The position numbers and the translations under genes are program-made. A DNA stretch of 34,565 nucleotides from Bacillota bacterium (GTDB taxonomy: Bacteria > Bacillota > Clostridia > Tissierellales > Sedimentibacteraceae): assembly GCA_023425285.1 (NCBI GenBank), contig JAFACY010000181.1, positions 1-34,565 of the forward strand, given 5' to 3'. This document shows, piece after piece, positions 15,847-23,406 of this stretch. The notes beneath the pieces were generated by a model that saw only the letters and a program-made list of their open reading frames with translations, did no database searches and was not told the origin of the DNA. Every line of letters starts with the position of its first letter. Position 1 is the first letter of the stretch.

Positions 15847-17634
15847 ATGGATTTTGAGCAAAAGCATAACAAAACAAAAGGATTCACAAAAAGTAAGTAC
15901 ATACGAAGGTTTTTCAGGAAATATTCTCTTAATTATATATTAGGCATTATAGCACTTTTAATCGTTGATATTGCTCAAACTAGAGTTCCTATCATAGTGG
16001 GCGGAGTAATAGACGGAATTGAGCAGCAAAATATTGAATTGCCGTCAATCAAGACGGCAATTGTATGGCTTTTCGTTATTGCAGGCATTATGTATGCGGG
16101 CAGACTGATATGGAGATATTTCATTTTCGGCACAAGCAGAAGCATCGAAAGAGATATACGAGATGAGATGTTTTCACATCTTGAAAAAATGTCTGCAAAA
16201 TATTATCAGAAGCACGGTCCCGGCGAGGTAATGGCATATATGACAAATGATCTGGAGGCAATACGTCAGGCTTTGGCACAGGGTATTCTGACCTTGTTTG
16301 ATGTAATAGCCCTGGGAACCATAACATTGTATAATATGGTGACAAGGATCGACCCACTTCTTACATTGGCTGCCGTCATACCGCTTATGCTGATCGCCGT
16401 TACGGTGAGATTTTCGGGTAAGGAAATGTTTAACCGGTTTACGGAAAAGCAGGAAGCATTTACAACCTTATCGGATTTCGTGCAGGAGGATCTTTCGGGC
16501 ATAAAGGTAATTAAATCCTTTGTACAGGAGGATAATTTCATCAGTGCATTTGAAAAGGAAAATAAAAACAATTACGAAAAAAATATAAAATTGATGAGAC
16601 TGCAGTCTCTTATGCACCCCTTCATGCAGTTGATTTCAGGACTTGCTCTGGCAGTTACCATTTGCTACGGCGGCTACCTGACCATTATATCCAGCATAAG
16701 TCTGGGTGATTTCACAGCATTTATTGCATATCTGGGCATGCTTGTATGGCCCATGATAGCCATAGGAATTATGATCAATATTTTTTCACGCGGTGCCGCT
16801 TCACTTTCAAGGGTTGAGGATATATTGGATGAATCTGTTGAAATAAAGGACGGCGAAAACACGGTCAATATTGATAATATAGAAGGAAACATAAAATTTG
16901 ACAATCTCAATTATAAATATCCGGACACGGATAATTACATCCTGCAAAATATAAGCTTTGAAATAAAAAGGGGACAGACCCTGGGCATCATAGGCAGGAC
17001 AGGCAGCGGAAAAACAACTCTGGTCAATCTGCTGTTGAGGATATTTGACCCGGAGGAAGGCTCCATATACATAGACGACACCGATATTTTAAACATCCCT
17101 CTGAAATTGCTCAGAAAAAGTATAGGCTACGTTCCGCAGGACAACTTTCTGTTTTCGGATACCATCGCAAGCAACATCGACTTTGGCGTAAGAAATTCGG
17201 ATATGGACAAAATACACGCTGCAGCTCAGCAGGCAGTGGTTCACGACAACATAGCCGAGTTCAAGGACGGTTATGACACTGTTATAGGCGAAAGAGGCGT
17301 TTCATTGTCAGGCGGTCAGAAGCAGCGCATATCAATTGCGCGTGCATTGATTAAGGAGCCTGAAATACTCATACTTGATGATTCTGTTTCTGCCGTGGAT
17401 ACCGATACGGAAGAAAAAATACTTCATTATTTGAAGGAATTAAGAAGCAATAAAACAAACATCATAATAGCTCACAGAATTTCAACGATTCAGGATTCCG
17501 ACCTGATTATTGTTCTGGATGAAGGTAAAATAACTGAAGCGGGTACACATGAGGAGCTTTTGAAAAACCAGGGGCTTTATCATTCGATTTATGAAAAACA
17601 ATTGCTGGAAAAAATGCTGAATGAACAGGACTAG
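15847..17634 (+). CDS. Heterodimeric ABC exporter subunit with degenerate catalytic residue (595 aa)
   Basis: It is one half of a type IV (B-family) ABC exporter, probably for drugs or lipids. Six membrane helices occupy ~25-320, and an ATPase domain ~345-590. The domain has Walker A GRTGSGKTT (~382-390), the canonical signature LSGGQKQR (~487-494), Walker B ILILDDSVSAVD and the H-loop IIAHRIST. The residue after Walker B is Asp, not the usual catalytic Glu, which marks the degenerate-site subunit of TM287/288-, BmrCD- and LmrCD-like pairs. GAGGAG precedes the start. Its stop overlaps the ribosome site of the next gene, the partner subunit. This pairing is inference from family knowledge and sequence. 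Confidence 0.92.
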   Translation: MDFEQKHNKTKGFTKSKYIRRFFRKYSLNYILGIIALLIVDIAQTRVPIIVGGVIDGIEQQNIELPSIKTAIVWLFVIAGIMYAGRLIWRYFIFGTSRSIERDIRDEMFSHLEKMSAKYYQKHGPGEVMAYMTNDLEAIRQALAQGILTLFDVIALGTITLYNMVTRIDPLLTLAAVIPLMLIAVTVRFSGKEMFNRFTEKQEAFTTLSDFVQEDLSGIKVIKSFVQEDNFISAFEKENKNNYEKNIKLMRLQSLMHPFMQLISGLALAVTICYGGYLTIISSISLGDFTAFIAYLGMLVWPMIAIGIMINIFSRGAASLSRVEDILDESVEIKDGENTVNIDNIEGNIKFDNLNYKYPDTDNYILQNISFEIKRGQTLGIIGRTGSGKTTLVNLLLRIFDPEEGSIYIDDTDILNIPLKLLRKSIGYVPQDNFLFSDTIASNIDFGVRNSDMDKIHAAAQQAVVHDNIAEFKDGYDTVIGERGVSLSGGQKQRISIARALIKEPEILILDDSVSAVDTDTEEKILHYLKELRSNKTNIIIAHRISTIQDSDLIIVLDEGKITEAGTHEELLKNQGLYHSIYEKQLLEKMLNEQD

Positions 17635-17638
17635 GATA

Positions 17639-19459
17639 ATGGAAAATAATATAAAAAAATATGACAAAAATTTATATAAAAGATTATTAAAATATGCCAA
17701 GCCATATCTGTGGTATTTTGTATCAGCCATAGTCCTTATTTTAATAATAGTTGCAATAGAGCTTTATCAGCCTATATTGCTCGGTGATGCCGTGGATACA
17801 TTTTTATCCCGATACGGGACTAACGGAAATGCCACACTTATGGACAGGAGTCACGATATAGAGGGTGTTGTTAAATTAGGCGGCATATATCTGCTGACGG
17901 TTGTAATTATATTTTTCCTGAACTACGCACAGGCATTGATACTCAGCTATGTGGGACAGAAAATAATTTACAACATAAGGATGGAAATTTTCTCTCATCT
18001 GAGCAGGCTGTCATTAAGCTTCTTTACCAGAAGTCCCATAGGCAAGCTTGTAACGCGGGTTACAAGCGACACCGAAGCACTGAACGAAATGTACACCAGT
18101 GTCATAGTAAACGTTCTGAAAAGCTGCTTCGTACTGATAGGTATAATAATTACCATGATTTCATACAATCTCAGGTTGTCGCTTTACACATTTACGGTTA
18201 TTCCCTTCATCATGGTTTTTACATTTGTCTTTCAACATGTATCCATGAAAATCCACAGGGATATACGAAGTAAAATTTCCGGTTTAAATGCTTTCATTTC
18301 CGAGCACATTTCCGGAATGAAAATAGTACAGATATTTGCCGTTGAAAATGAGGTGTTTGATAAATTTAAAAACGAAAATGAAAAGCTCAGAGTCGACCAC
18401 ATGAAGCAGCTTTTCACATTCAGCATATACAATCCCACAAACTTCCTCATGAATATAGTAGCAACTTCAATACTGCTTTGGTTTGGCGGAAAAATGGTTC
18501 TTGACGGAATAATTTCAATAGGAACAATAGTTGTTTTCCAAAGATACATAAGTAAATTTTTTGAACCTATACAGGAGTTAGCAGAGCAGCTCAACATTAT
18601 ACAATCCGCTGCCGCAGCCTCTGAAAGAATATTTGACCTTCTGGATGAGGAGCAGGAAATAAAGGAAAGTGAAAATCCGGTTAAAATGGACACCTTCAGA
18701 GGCAGCATAGAATTTAAAAACGTATGGTTTGCATATAAAGAGGACGAGTGGATATTGAAAGACGTTTCATTTAAAGTAAATCCCGGAGAAAGCATCGCCT
18801 TTGTGGGAGCTACAGGAGCCGGAAAAACAACCATTCAGAGCCTTATATGCAGATATTATGACATACAAAAGGGTGAAATATTAATTGACGGAGTTAACAT
18901 AAAGGATATACGTATTTCAGATTTAAGAAAAAACATCGGTCAAATGCTGCAGGATGTATTCTTATTTTCTGGAAATATAAAAAGCAACATAAGGTTGAAA
19001 AACGTAAATATCACCGATGAGGAAATAATTGAAGCATCTAAATATGTAAATGCAGACAAATTTATTTCAAAATTGGAAAACAAGTATGACGAACACGTAA
19101 TAGAAAACGGTGCGGCATTTTCGGCAGGTCAGAGACAGTTGATTTCCTTTGCAAGAACATTGGCGTTCAAGCCTGATATACTCATACTTGATGAGGCCAC
19201 TGCAAACATAGACACAGAAACCGAGGTGCTGATACAGGATGCCTTAAGAAAAATAATGAAGGACAGAACAACATTGATTGTTGCACACAGATTGTCTACA
19301 ATTCAAAATTCTGATAAAATAATAGTAATGCACAAGGGTGAAATCCGCGAGGAGGGCACACATCAGGAGTTGTTGACAGAACGGGGAATTTATTATAAGC
19401 TATATAAGCTTCAGTATGAAGAAAAGGGGCACACCAAAACAGGAGGTATGTATGATTAA
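17639..19459 (+). CDS. Heterodimeric ABC exporter subunit with degenerate signature motif (606 aa)
   Basis: It is the partner half-transporter. Six membrane helices occupy ~20-330 and an ATPase domain ~360-600. Walker A GATGAGKTT (~390-398) and Walker B ILILDEATANID with the proper catalytic Glu are intact. The signature, however, is FSAGQRQL instead of LSGGQ. Combined with the Asp in the first subunit, the weak signature and weak catalytic residue fall in the same composite ATP site, leaving one good site and one degenerate one. The start at 17639 follows AGGA four bases after the upstream stop; an in-frame start at 17621 lies inside the previous gene. The end overlaps the ABM gene by 8 bases. 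Confidence 0.92.
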   Translation: MENNIKKYDKNLYKRLLKYAKPYLWYFVSAIVLILIIVAIELYQPILLGDAVDTFLSRYGTNGNATLMDRSHDIEGVVKLGGIYLLTVVIIFFLNYAQALILSYVGQKIIYNIRMEIFSHLSRLSLSFFTRSPIGKLVTRVTSDTEALNEMYTSVIVNVLKSCFVLIGIIITMISYNLRLSLYTFTVIPFIMVFTFVFQHVSMKIHRDIRSKISGLNAFISEHISGMKIVQIFAVENEVFDKFKNENEKLRVDHMKQLFTFSIYNPTNFLMNIVATSILLWFGGKMVLDGIISIGTIVVFQRYISKFFEPIQELAEQLNIIQSAAAASERIFDLLDEEQEIKESENPVKMDTFRGSIEFKNVWFAYKEDEWILKDVSFKVNPGESIAFVGATGAGKTTIQSLICRYYDIQKGEILIDGVNIKDIRISDLRKNIGQMLQDVFLFSGNIKSNIRLKNVNITDEEIIEASKYVNADKFISKLENKYDEHVIENGAAFSAGQRQLISFARTLAFKPDILILDEATANIDTETEVLIQDALRKIMKDRTTLIVAHRLSTIQNSDKIIVMHKGEIREEGTHQELLTERGIYYKLYKLQYEEKGHTKTGGMYD

Positions 19460-19736
19460 GGTAGTTGCGAAGGGTACATATTTAGATGATAAGGTTGATG
19501 AGGTTATTGAGCTATACAGAGAGCTCGTTGCAGAGACAAGAAAGGAAGACGGGTGTATTTCATACCAATTATTTATAGACATAAAGGACAAGTCAATATT
19601 AACGGTAATTGAAGAATGGGAAAACCAGGAATCACTTGATGCTCACATGAATACAGAGCATTTCACAAGAATAATACCCGTTGTATCAAAATCAAGAATA
19701 GACAGCCAAATCAATATATATAAACTTGTTATATAA
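19452..19736 (+). CDS. ABM-domain protein, putative quinol monooxygenase type (94 aa)
   Basis: It is a small ferredoxin-like-fold protein of the antibiotic biosynthesis monooxygenase (YgiN-like) family. The pattern is typical: a first strand (IKVVAKGTYLD), a long helix (DKVDEVIELYRELVAETRKE), GCISYQLFID, a strand with VIEEWENQESLDAHMNTEHF, and a last strand. The start at 19452 has AGGAGG five bases upstream and overlaps the end of the exporter gene, so it is translationally coupled. Members include quinol monooxygenases and heme-degrading enzymes, but many have no known activity. A role in handling the exporter's substrate is a guess from context. Confidence 0.8.
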   Translation: MIKVVAKGTYLDDKVDEVIELYRELVAETRKEDGCISYQLFIDIKDKSILTVIEEWENQESLDAHMNTEHFTRIIPVVSKSRIDSQINIYKLVI

Positions 19737-19745
19737 AAGTAAAAT

Positions 19746-19814
19746 AATATGCTCCCCCCATGGTAGACAGTTGAAATAATAAAACTAATCACTGTATGGA
19801 GGAGCATATTTTAT
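19746..19814 (+). terminator. Long imperfect hairpin after the ABC operon
   Basis: AATATGCTCC (19746-19755) pairs with GGAGCATATT (19801-19810). The stem continues with CCAT/ATGG and then ACAGT/ACTGT. TTTTATT follows on the plus strand, so it can act as a terminator. The total span of 65 bases with an IS-end-like GGTAGACAG segment is larger than a normal terminator. Confidence 0.5.
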
Positions 19815-19824
19815 TGCAGTTCAA

Positions 19825-19950
19825 TTATCTGCTAAGCTTTACCGTATATATCATTTTAAAATAAAGTAATACAGCTATGGCATCCACCGCCATTGCACCC
19901 GAATACAGCAGTGTTATATTACCGGCAAAAATATAGCCTGTAATTTGATT
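19825..19950 (-). pseudogene. Remnant of an MFS transporter C-terminus (41 codons)
   Basis: Directly after the thioesterase TGA, the same minus-strand frame continues for 41 codons and ends at TAA (19825-19827). It encodes a hydrophobic stretch containing LLYSGAMAVDAIAVLLYFKM, which resembles the last membrane helix of some MFS transporters (pattern A-M-A-V-D-A). There is no start codon or ribosome site. It looks like the tail of a deleted gene; the resemblance is by eye only. Confidence 0.4.
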
Positions 19951-20697
19951 TCATCTTGACTGAATTTTTAACTTAGATTTAAAAACAACCAAGTCACTGT
20001 TTTCGCTTGTTCCTTCCACATATACTATGCCTTTATCCGATTCGTCAATACCTTTTCTGAGTATTAAAGTATCTCCCGGCAAAGCTTCATGGATATAATG
20101 GATTTCTATGGATTTACTGAAATAATTCTTATGCTCCTCAATGCTGAAGCAGTCCATAATGTAATCAAGATATTTAGAGTTGTTAAGATGCTCATTCATA
20201 TCTATATCACTATATCCGACGGTCTTTCTGTAAGACTCTTCAGTGTCGCTTCTTGTATTTATCCTATCCAGTTTACAATCAATAGCTCTTTCCCTGTCAA
20301 CTTCCGGAAACTCCGAATTAAGCGCTTTAGCTCTCTTAAGTCTTCTGCTGTTAATATCAATTATCACCCAATTGGTTACAGCTTTGATGATTATATTATC
20401 ATTTTCGTCATACACAAGAAAATCTCTTTCAAAATTTATCTTATCCGGCTGTAAAGGCCATGTTTCCACAAATATGCTTTCACCCCATACCGGATATCTT
20501 TTAACATCTGCTCGCGCGCTTGCAAGCACCCATATCAGATTATCCTTTTGCAGTACATTTCTGCCCTTACCTAAAATTTCCGAATGCTCCGTTGCTAAAT
20601 CCTGAAAATAAATAAATAAAGTGCTTAGCTTAAGTTTCTTGCTAAAGTCCACATCACTGACCTGGATCATATGTTTTTTCCTGTATATAGCTTCCAA
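19951..20697 (-). CDS. Acyl-ACP thioesterase (248 aa)
   Basis: It is a FatA/FatB-like double hot-dog protein that releases fatty acids from acyl-ACP. The N-terminal hot dog has SDVDFSKKLKLSTLFIYFQDLATEHSE and WVLASARADVKRYPVWGE. The C-terminal hot dog has the hallmark SDIDMNEHLNNSKYLDYIMD, giving the Asn/His part of the active site. Length matches bacterial members (~245-250). The start is probably the TTG at 20697, because GGAGGG lies six bases before it. The ATG further upstream has no ribosome site. It is on the same strand as the diguanylate cyclase but 183 bases downstream; that gap shows nothing clear. Confidence 0.88.
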   Translation of the reverse strand: MEAIYRKKHMIQVSDVDFSKKLKLSTLFIYFQDLATEHSEILGKGRNVLQKDNLIWVLASARADVKRYPVWGESIFVETWPLQPDKINFERDFLVYDENDNIIIKAVTNWVIIDINSRRLKRAKALNSEFPEVDRERAIDCKLDRINTRSDTEESYRKTVGYSDIDMNEHLNNSKYLDYIMDCFSIEEHKNYFSKSIEIHYIHEALPGDTLILRKGIDESDKGIVYVEGTSENSDLVVFKSKLKIQSR

Positions 20698-20880
20698 TTT
20701 CGCCCTCCGCTCTAAGAATATGAAGTATTTATATATCACAATAAGACACATTTAACCCTACAGAAATGGTATAGGCTATAGTTTTATATGTAAACTGAAG
20801 CATTTCAATTTCAGAAATCAGGGATGAATATACTATGTCTCAACATTATTTTCAAAATTTTATTTCTCAAAAAATCTAAA

Positions 20881-21984
20881 TTACAAATTTTGTTTTCTTT
20901 TATTTTTAAAAATGTACATTTGTACATCTGCCTCTTTCATAGCCGTATTATAATCTTTTTCTAAACCGAGGAAAACGGAATATCCCGTAGAAACCATTGG
21001 AAATTCATTTTGATCAATGTATCTTTTTCGGATATCATCAATCCTTTTGTGAAACAAGCTAAGTGTGTCTTTCAAATACTGCTCATTCATGTTGTGGCAT
21101 ATAACGCAAAATTCGTCTCCGCCGATGCGATAGCAAAAGCCTATTTGAAAAAAACATTCCTTAATGATCTCCCCTATAATTTTAAGGCAAGAATCACCAC
21201 ATTGATGCCCATATATATCATTTATCTGCTTAAAATTATCTATATCAAAAACTATAACACTACCGTTGTCATTTTGATTCATCTTTTTGGTATAATGCTC
21301 ATACGCACTGCGATTTAACAATCCGGTCAAGGTATCCTGTGTTTCCAAAAGTTCACAAAGATAAGCATAATACAAAATCACACTCAAGGTTATGCACAAC
21401 CAGGATATATGTACATATGGAAGTATAATTTGCACGAAGGTTCCTGTAAAAGTGAAAACAAGCAACATGACGAACGTGCTTTTTGTGTTACACTGATAAA
21501 ACCTCATGGCATTAAAGGATTCTACAATTAATATTGCATAGGAACAAAGGTATGCAATGATATATATACCAAACAATGGACCACGCAAATAATGATTATC
21601 TACAACATTAAAAATCAAGCCTGTCCACGGAGAGCTTATGACAAAGGCAACATTAATCCATACAGGAATTGTCAGAAATGCTCTGACCTTTCCTTTTTCC
21701 GCAGAAAAGGCTTTAGATAAAATAGCCGCAATAAAAGGAGATAAAGAAAAACCAATTATATTCGTAATAAAAACGGGAATGCTGCTTTCATCTATACTGT
21801 TTTCAAAAATAACGCTCCCAATTTCCGCTACAATTACTATGATCGTTATACAAGAAGCAATAATAAACTGCTTCTTCTTCTCATAAATATAAAAAACATT
21901 GTGCCATGATGCATGTATTAAAATCACAAGCGAAAAAATGCATATTATATTTACAGCTATATAATTATAAATTAATTCATTCAT
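20881..21984 (-). CDS. Membrane-bound diguanylate cyclase (GGDEF, 367 aa)
   Basis: It makes cyclic di-GMP from two GTP. About seven hydrophobic segments fill residues 1-205 as an unclassified membrane sensor. The GGDEF domain (~210-367) begins with DTLTGLLNRSAYE, has VFDIDNFKQINDIYGHQCGD and the intact active loop RIGGDEF. The inhibitory I-site (RxxD a few residues before the loop) is not present: the equivalent stretch reads FFQIGFCYRI. So it should be active and not product-inhibited at that site. The ribosome site is weak (AGAAAGAAG). A promoter at 22146-22174 gives a ~155-base leader. A putative c-di-GMP riboswitch lies at the right end of the window. Confidence 0.9.
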   Translation of the reverse strand: MNELIYNYIAVNIICIFSLVILIHASWHNVFYIYEKKKQFIIASCITIIVIVAEIGSVIFENSIDESSIPVFITNIIGFSLSPFIAAILSKAFSAEKGKVRAFLTIPVWINVAFVISSPWTGLIFNVVDNHYLRGPLFGIYIIAYLCSYAILIVESFNAMRFYQCNTKSTFVMLLVFTFTGTFVQIILPYVHISWLCITLSVILYYAYLCELLETQDTLTGLLNRSAYEHYTKKMNQNDNGSVIVFDIDNFKQINDIYGHQCGDSCLKIIGEIIKECFFQIGFCYRIGGDEFCVICHNMNEQYLKDTLSLFHKRIDDIRKRYIDQNEFPMVSTGYSVFLGLEKDYNTAMKEADVQMYIFKNKRKQNL

Positions 21985-22145
21985 GTATCTACTTCTTTCT
22001 TATAAATCGGACTTTCGTTTTAATAATACGATAAGCCTCTTAGCATATAAAGGCACAATTACCGCAAAAAACTGCCCCATCAGTCTATGTTTTATGTCCC
22101 AAAAACGTGTATAAAAATCTTAGAAAAACTCTTTTCATAAGAAGT

Positions 22146-22174
22146 ATTTTATCACAGAAAAAAACGTATATCAA
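22146..22174 (-). promoter_or_regulatory. Sigma-A promoter of the diguanylate cyclase gene
   Basis: TTGATA (complement of 22169-22174) and TAAAAT (complement of 22146-22151) lie 17 bases apart. The 350-base divergent region 21985-22337 holds this promoter, the fnr promoter and the spaced inverted repeat; nothing else was recognised. Confidence 0.65.
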
Positions 22175-22242
22175 GGATTTTTAGCCACCTTGCTGTAGTA
22201 CTATCATTTCATGGGTTCTTAATTGGATAAGTCATTTTTATT

Positions 22243-22271
22243 TTGCTAAGCCGGTCAAAGTACTGTATAAT
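22243..22271 (+). promoter_or_regulatory. Sigma-A promoter of the fnr-like gene
   Basis: TTGCTA (22243-22248) and TATAAT (22266-22271) are 17 bases apart, predicting a transcript start near 22278 and a ~60-base leader. Confidence 0.7.
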
Positions 22272-22287
22272 AAATATAAGCTATACG

Positions 22288-22309
22288 ATTTGATACACAA
22301 AAATCAAAT
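22288..22309 (+). promoter_or_regulatory. Spaced FNR half-sites, possible autoregulatory operator
   Basis: ATTTGAT (22288-22294) and ATCAAAT (22303-22309) form a perfect 7-base inverted repeat with an 8-base spacer. They contain the FNR half-sites TTGAT and ATCAA, but the normal FNR spacer is 4. The site is centred about +21 from the predicted start, where binding would repress. Confidence 0.4.
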
Positions 22310-22337
22310 AAATGTTCTCTGAGAGGAGGAAACACAA

Positions 22338-23027
22338 TTGCATAAATGCCATCACTGTGAAAGTCAAGCAAGCTGTATAGAGAATGTACCCATCTTCGCC
22401 AATCTCAGCCGCGAAGAAAAAATGGAAATTGTTGAGATTGCATCCTCAAGAAGCTTTGAGAAAGGCGAAATGGTATACGGAGCAGGTGATGTCGGCGGAA
22501 CCCTCTTCGTACTTCATACCGGTCGAGCTAAGCTTTTTCGCTTAAATGCAAGCGGAAAAGAACAAGTTCTCCGTTTGATCGGGCCCGGGGAATTTTTTGG
22601 AGAGCTTTCACTATTTTCTTCCCTGCCCCTTACCGACAACGTTCAGGCTTTAGAGACGACCACAATGTGTGTTCTGCAAGGCGAGCGTCTTAAGAGGCTC
22701 ATGGCAAAATACCCTTCCATTGCTTTTAAGGTTATGGACGAACTATCCCGTAGACTGGAAAAAGCGGAATATCGAATCGAGGACATCAGTTTAAGCTCAG
22801 TGACCAAACGAGTTGCAAGGGCTTTGATAGAGCTGTCCGAGGACAAACATGAATTTCTTCTCCCCATGACAAAGGGGGATTTGGCCTCACAGCTCGGAAT
22901 GACACAAGAAACATTAAGCCGTAAGTTGGCAGCGTTGCAGGAAGAAGGGATAATTACATTAAAGGGATACCGTAAAATCATCATAAAAGACAGATCAGAG
23001 TTAGAGGAAATCATTCTTGATGAATAA
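22338..23027 (+). CDS. FNR-type oxygen-responsive regulator of the Crp/Fnr family (229 aa)
   Basis: The N-terminal cysteines C4, C7 and C13 (CHHCESQASC) have the C-x2-C-x5-C spacing of the E. coli FNR cluster. C111 in ALETTTMCVL aligns with the fourth FNR ligand (ALETSMVCEI). So an oxygen-labile [4Fe-4S] cluster is expected. Residues ~18-120 form the cyclic-nucleotide-like beta barrel, then a dimer helix and a winged HTH. The recognition helix TQETLSRKLA keeps E191, S194 and R195, the FNR residues that read TTGAT. The start is TTG at 22338, behind GAGGAGGA. A perfect FNR box stands before the neighbouring metal operon. Nitric oxide could also act on such a cluster. Confidence 0.9.
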   Translation: MHKCHHCESQASCIENVPIFANLSREEKMEIVEIASSRSFEKGEMVYGAGDVGGTLFVLHTGRAKLFRLNASGKEQVLRLIGPGEFFGELSLFSSLPLTDNVQALETTTMCVLQGERLKRLMAKYPSIAFKVMDELSRRLEKAEYRIEDISLSSVTKRVARALIELSEDKHEFLLPMTKGDLASQLGMTQETLSRKLAALQEEGIITLKGYRKIIIKDRSELEEIILDE

Positions 23028-23080
23028 CCGCAATTCATGAAATAAAGAAATTCCAAAGAAGGTAGAATATCATTCCTATA

Positions 23081-23126
23081 AAAAAACAATCCCCAAACAT
23101 AGGCCTATGTCGGGGATTGTTTTTTC
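23081..23126. terminator. Bidirectional terminator between fnr-like gene and metal operon
   Basis: ACAATCCCC (23086-23094) pairs with GGGGATTGT (23112-23120), and inside it ACATAGG pairs with CCTATGT. An A-run on the left and a T-run on the right serve both convergent units. Confidence 0.85.
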
Positions 23127-23129
23127 TTT

Positions 23130-23363
23130 TTATTTCTCTTTTACTTTAGATTTTTTAACCTCATATCCAAGTGCGGTGATAGCCTTCTCCACGTCCTCTA
23201 CAGATAGCTTTTCATCGTCAAATTCAAACTTAGCTTTACTCGAATTAAACAGTACCTGTACGCTTTCTTTTTCCACACCGTCTAAAGATTTTACTGCGTT
23301 TTCTACCTTCAGTACGCAGGATGGACAAGTTAATGTCTCTAATTGAATGGTGGCTGTTTTCAT
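23130..23363 (-). CDS. HMA-domain metallochaperone (77 aa)
   Basis: It is a small ferredoxin-like heavy-metal-associated protein. The metal-binding loop TCPSC (residues ~12-16) sits after the first strand in ETLTCPSCVLKVENAV, and the rest (VLFNSSKAKFEFDDEKLSVEDVEKAITALGYEV) follows the CopZ/MerP pattern. The tail is short and lysine-rich. AGGGAGAG precedes the start. It is the last gene of the operon, 43 bases after the P-type ATPase, which lacks an N-terminal HMA domain of its own. So it probably delivers metal to, or regulates, that pump as a detached domain. The metal is not known. Confidence 0.88.
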   Translation of the reverse strand: MKTATIQLETLTCPSCVLKVENAVKSLDGVEKESVQVLFNSSKAKFEFDDEKLSVEDVEKAITALGYEVKKSKVKEK

Positions 23364-23406
23364 TTTTAACTCTCCCTTTCTATTTTTTTATTTGTATGTC
23401 TTCATT

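Noticed and set aside
18232..18834. 200-residue minus-strand frame inside the second ABC subunit
   Set aside because: Antisense shadow of conserved transporter coding sequence.
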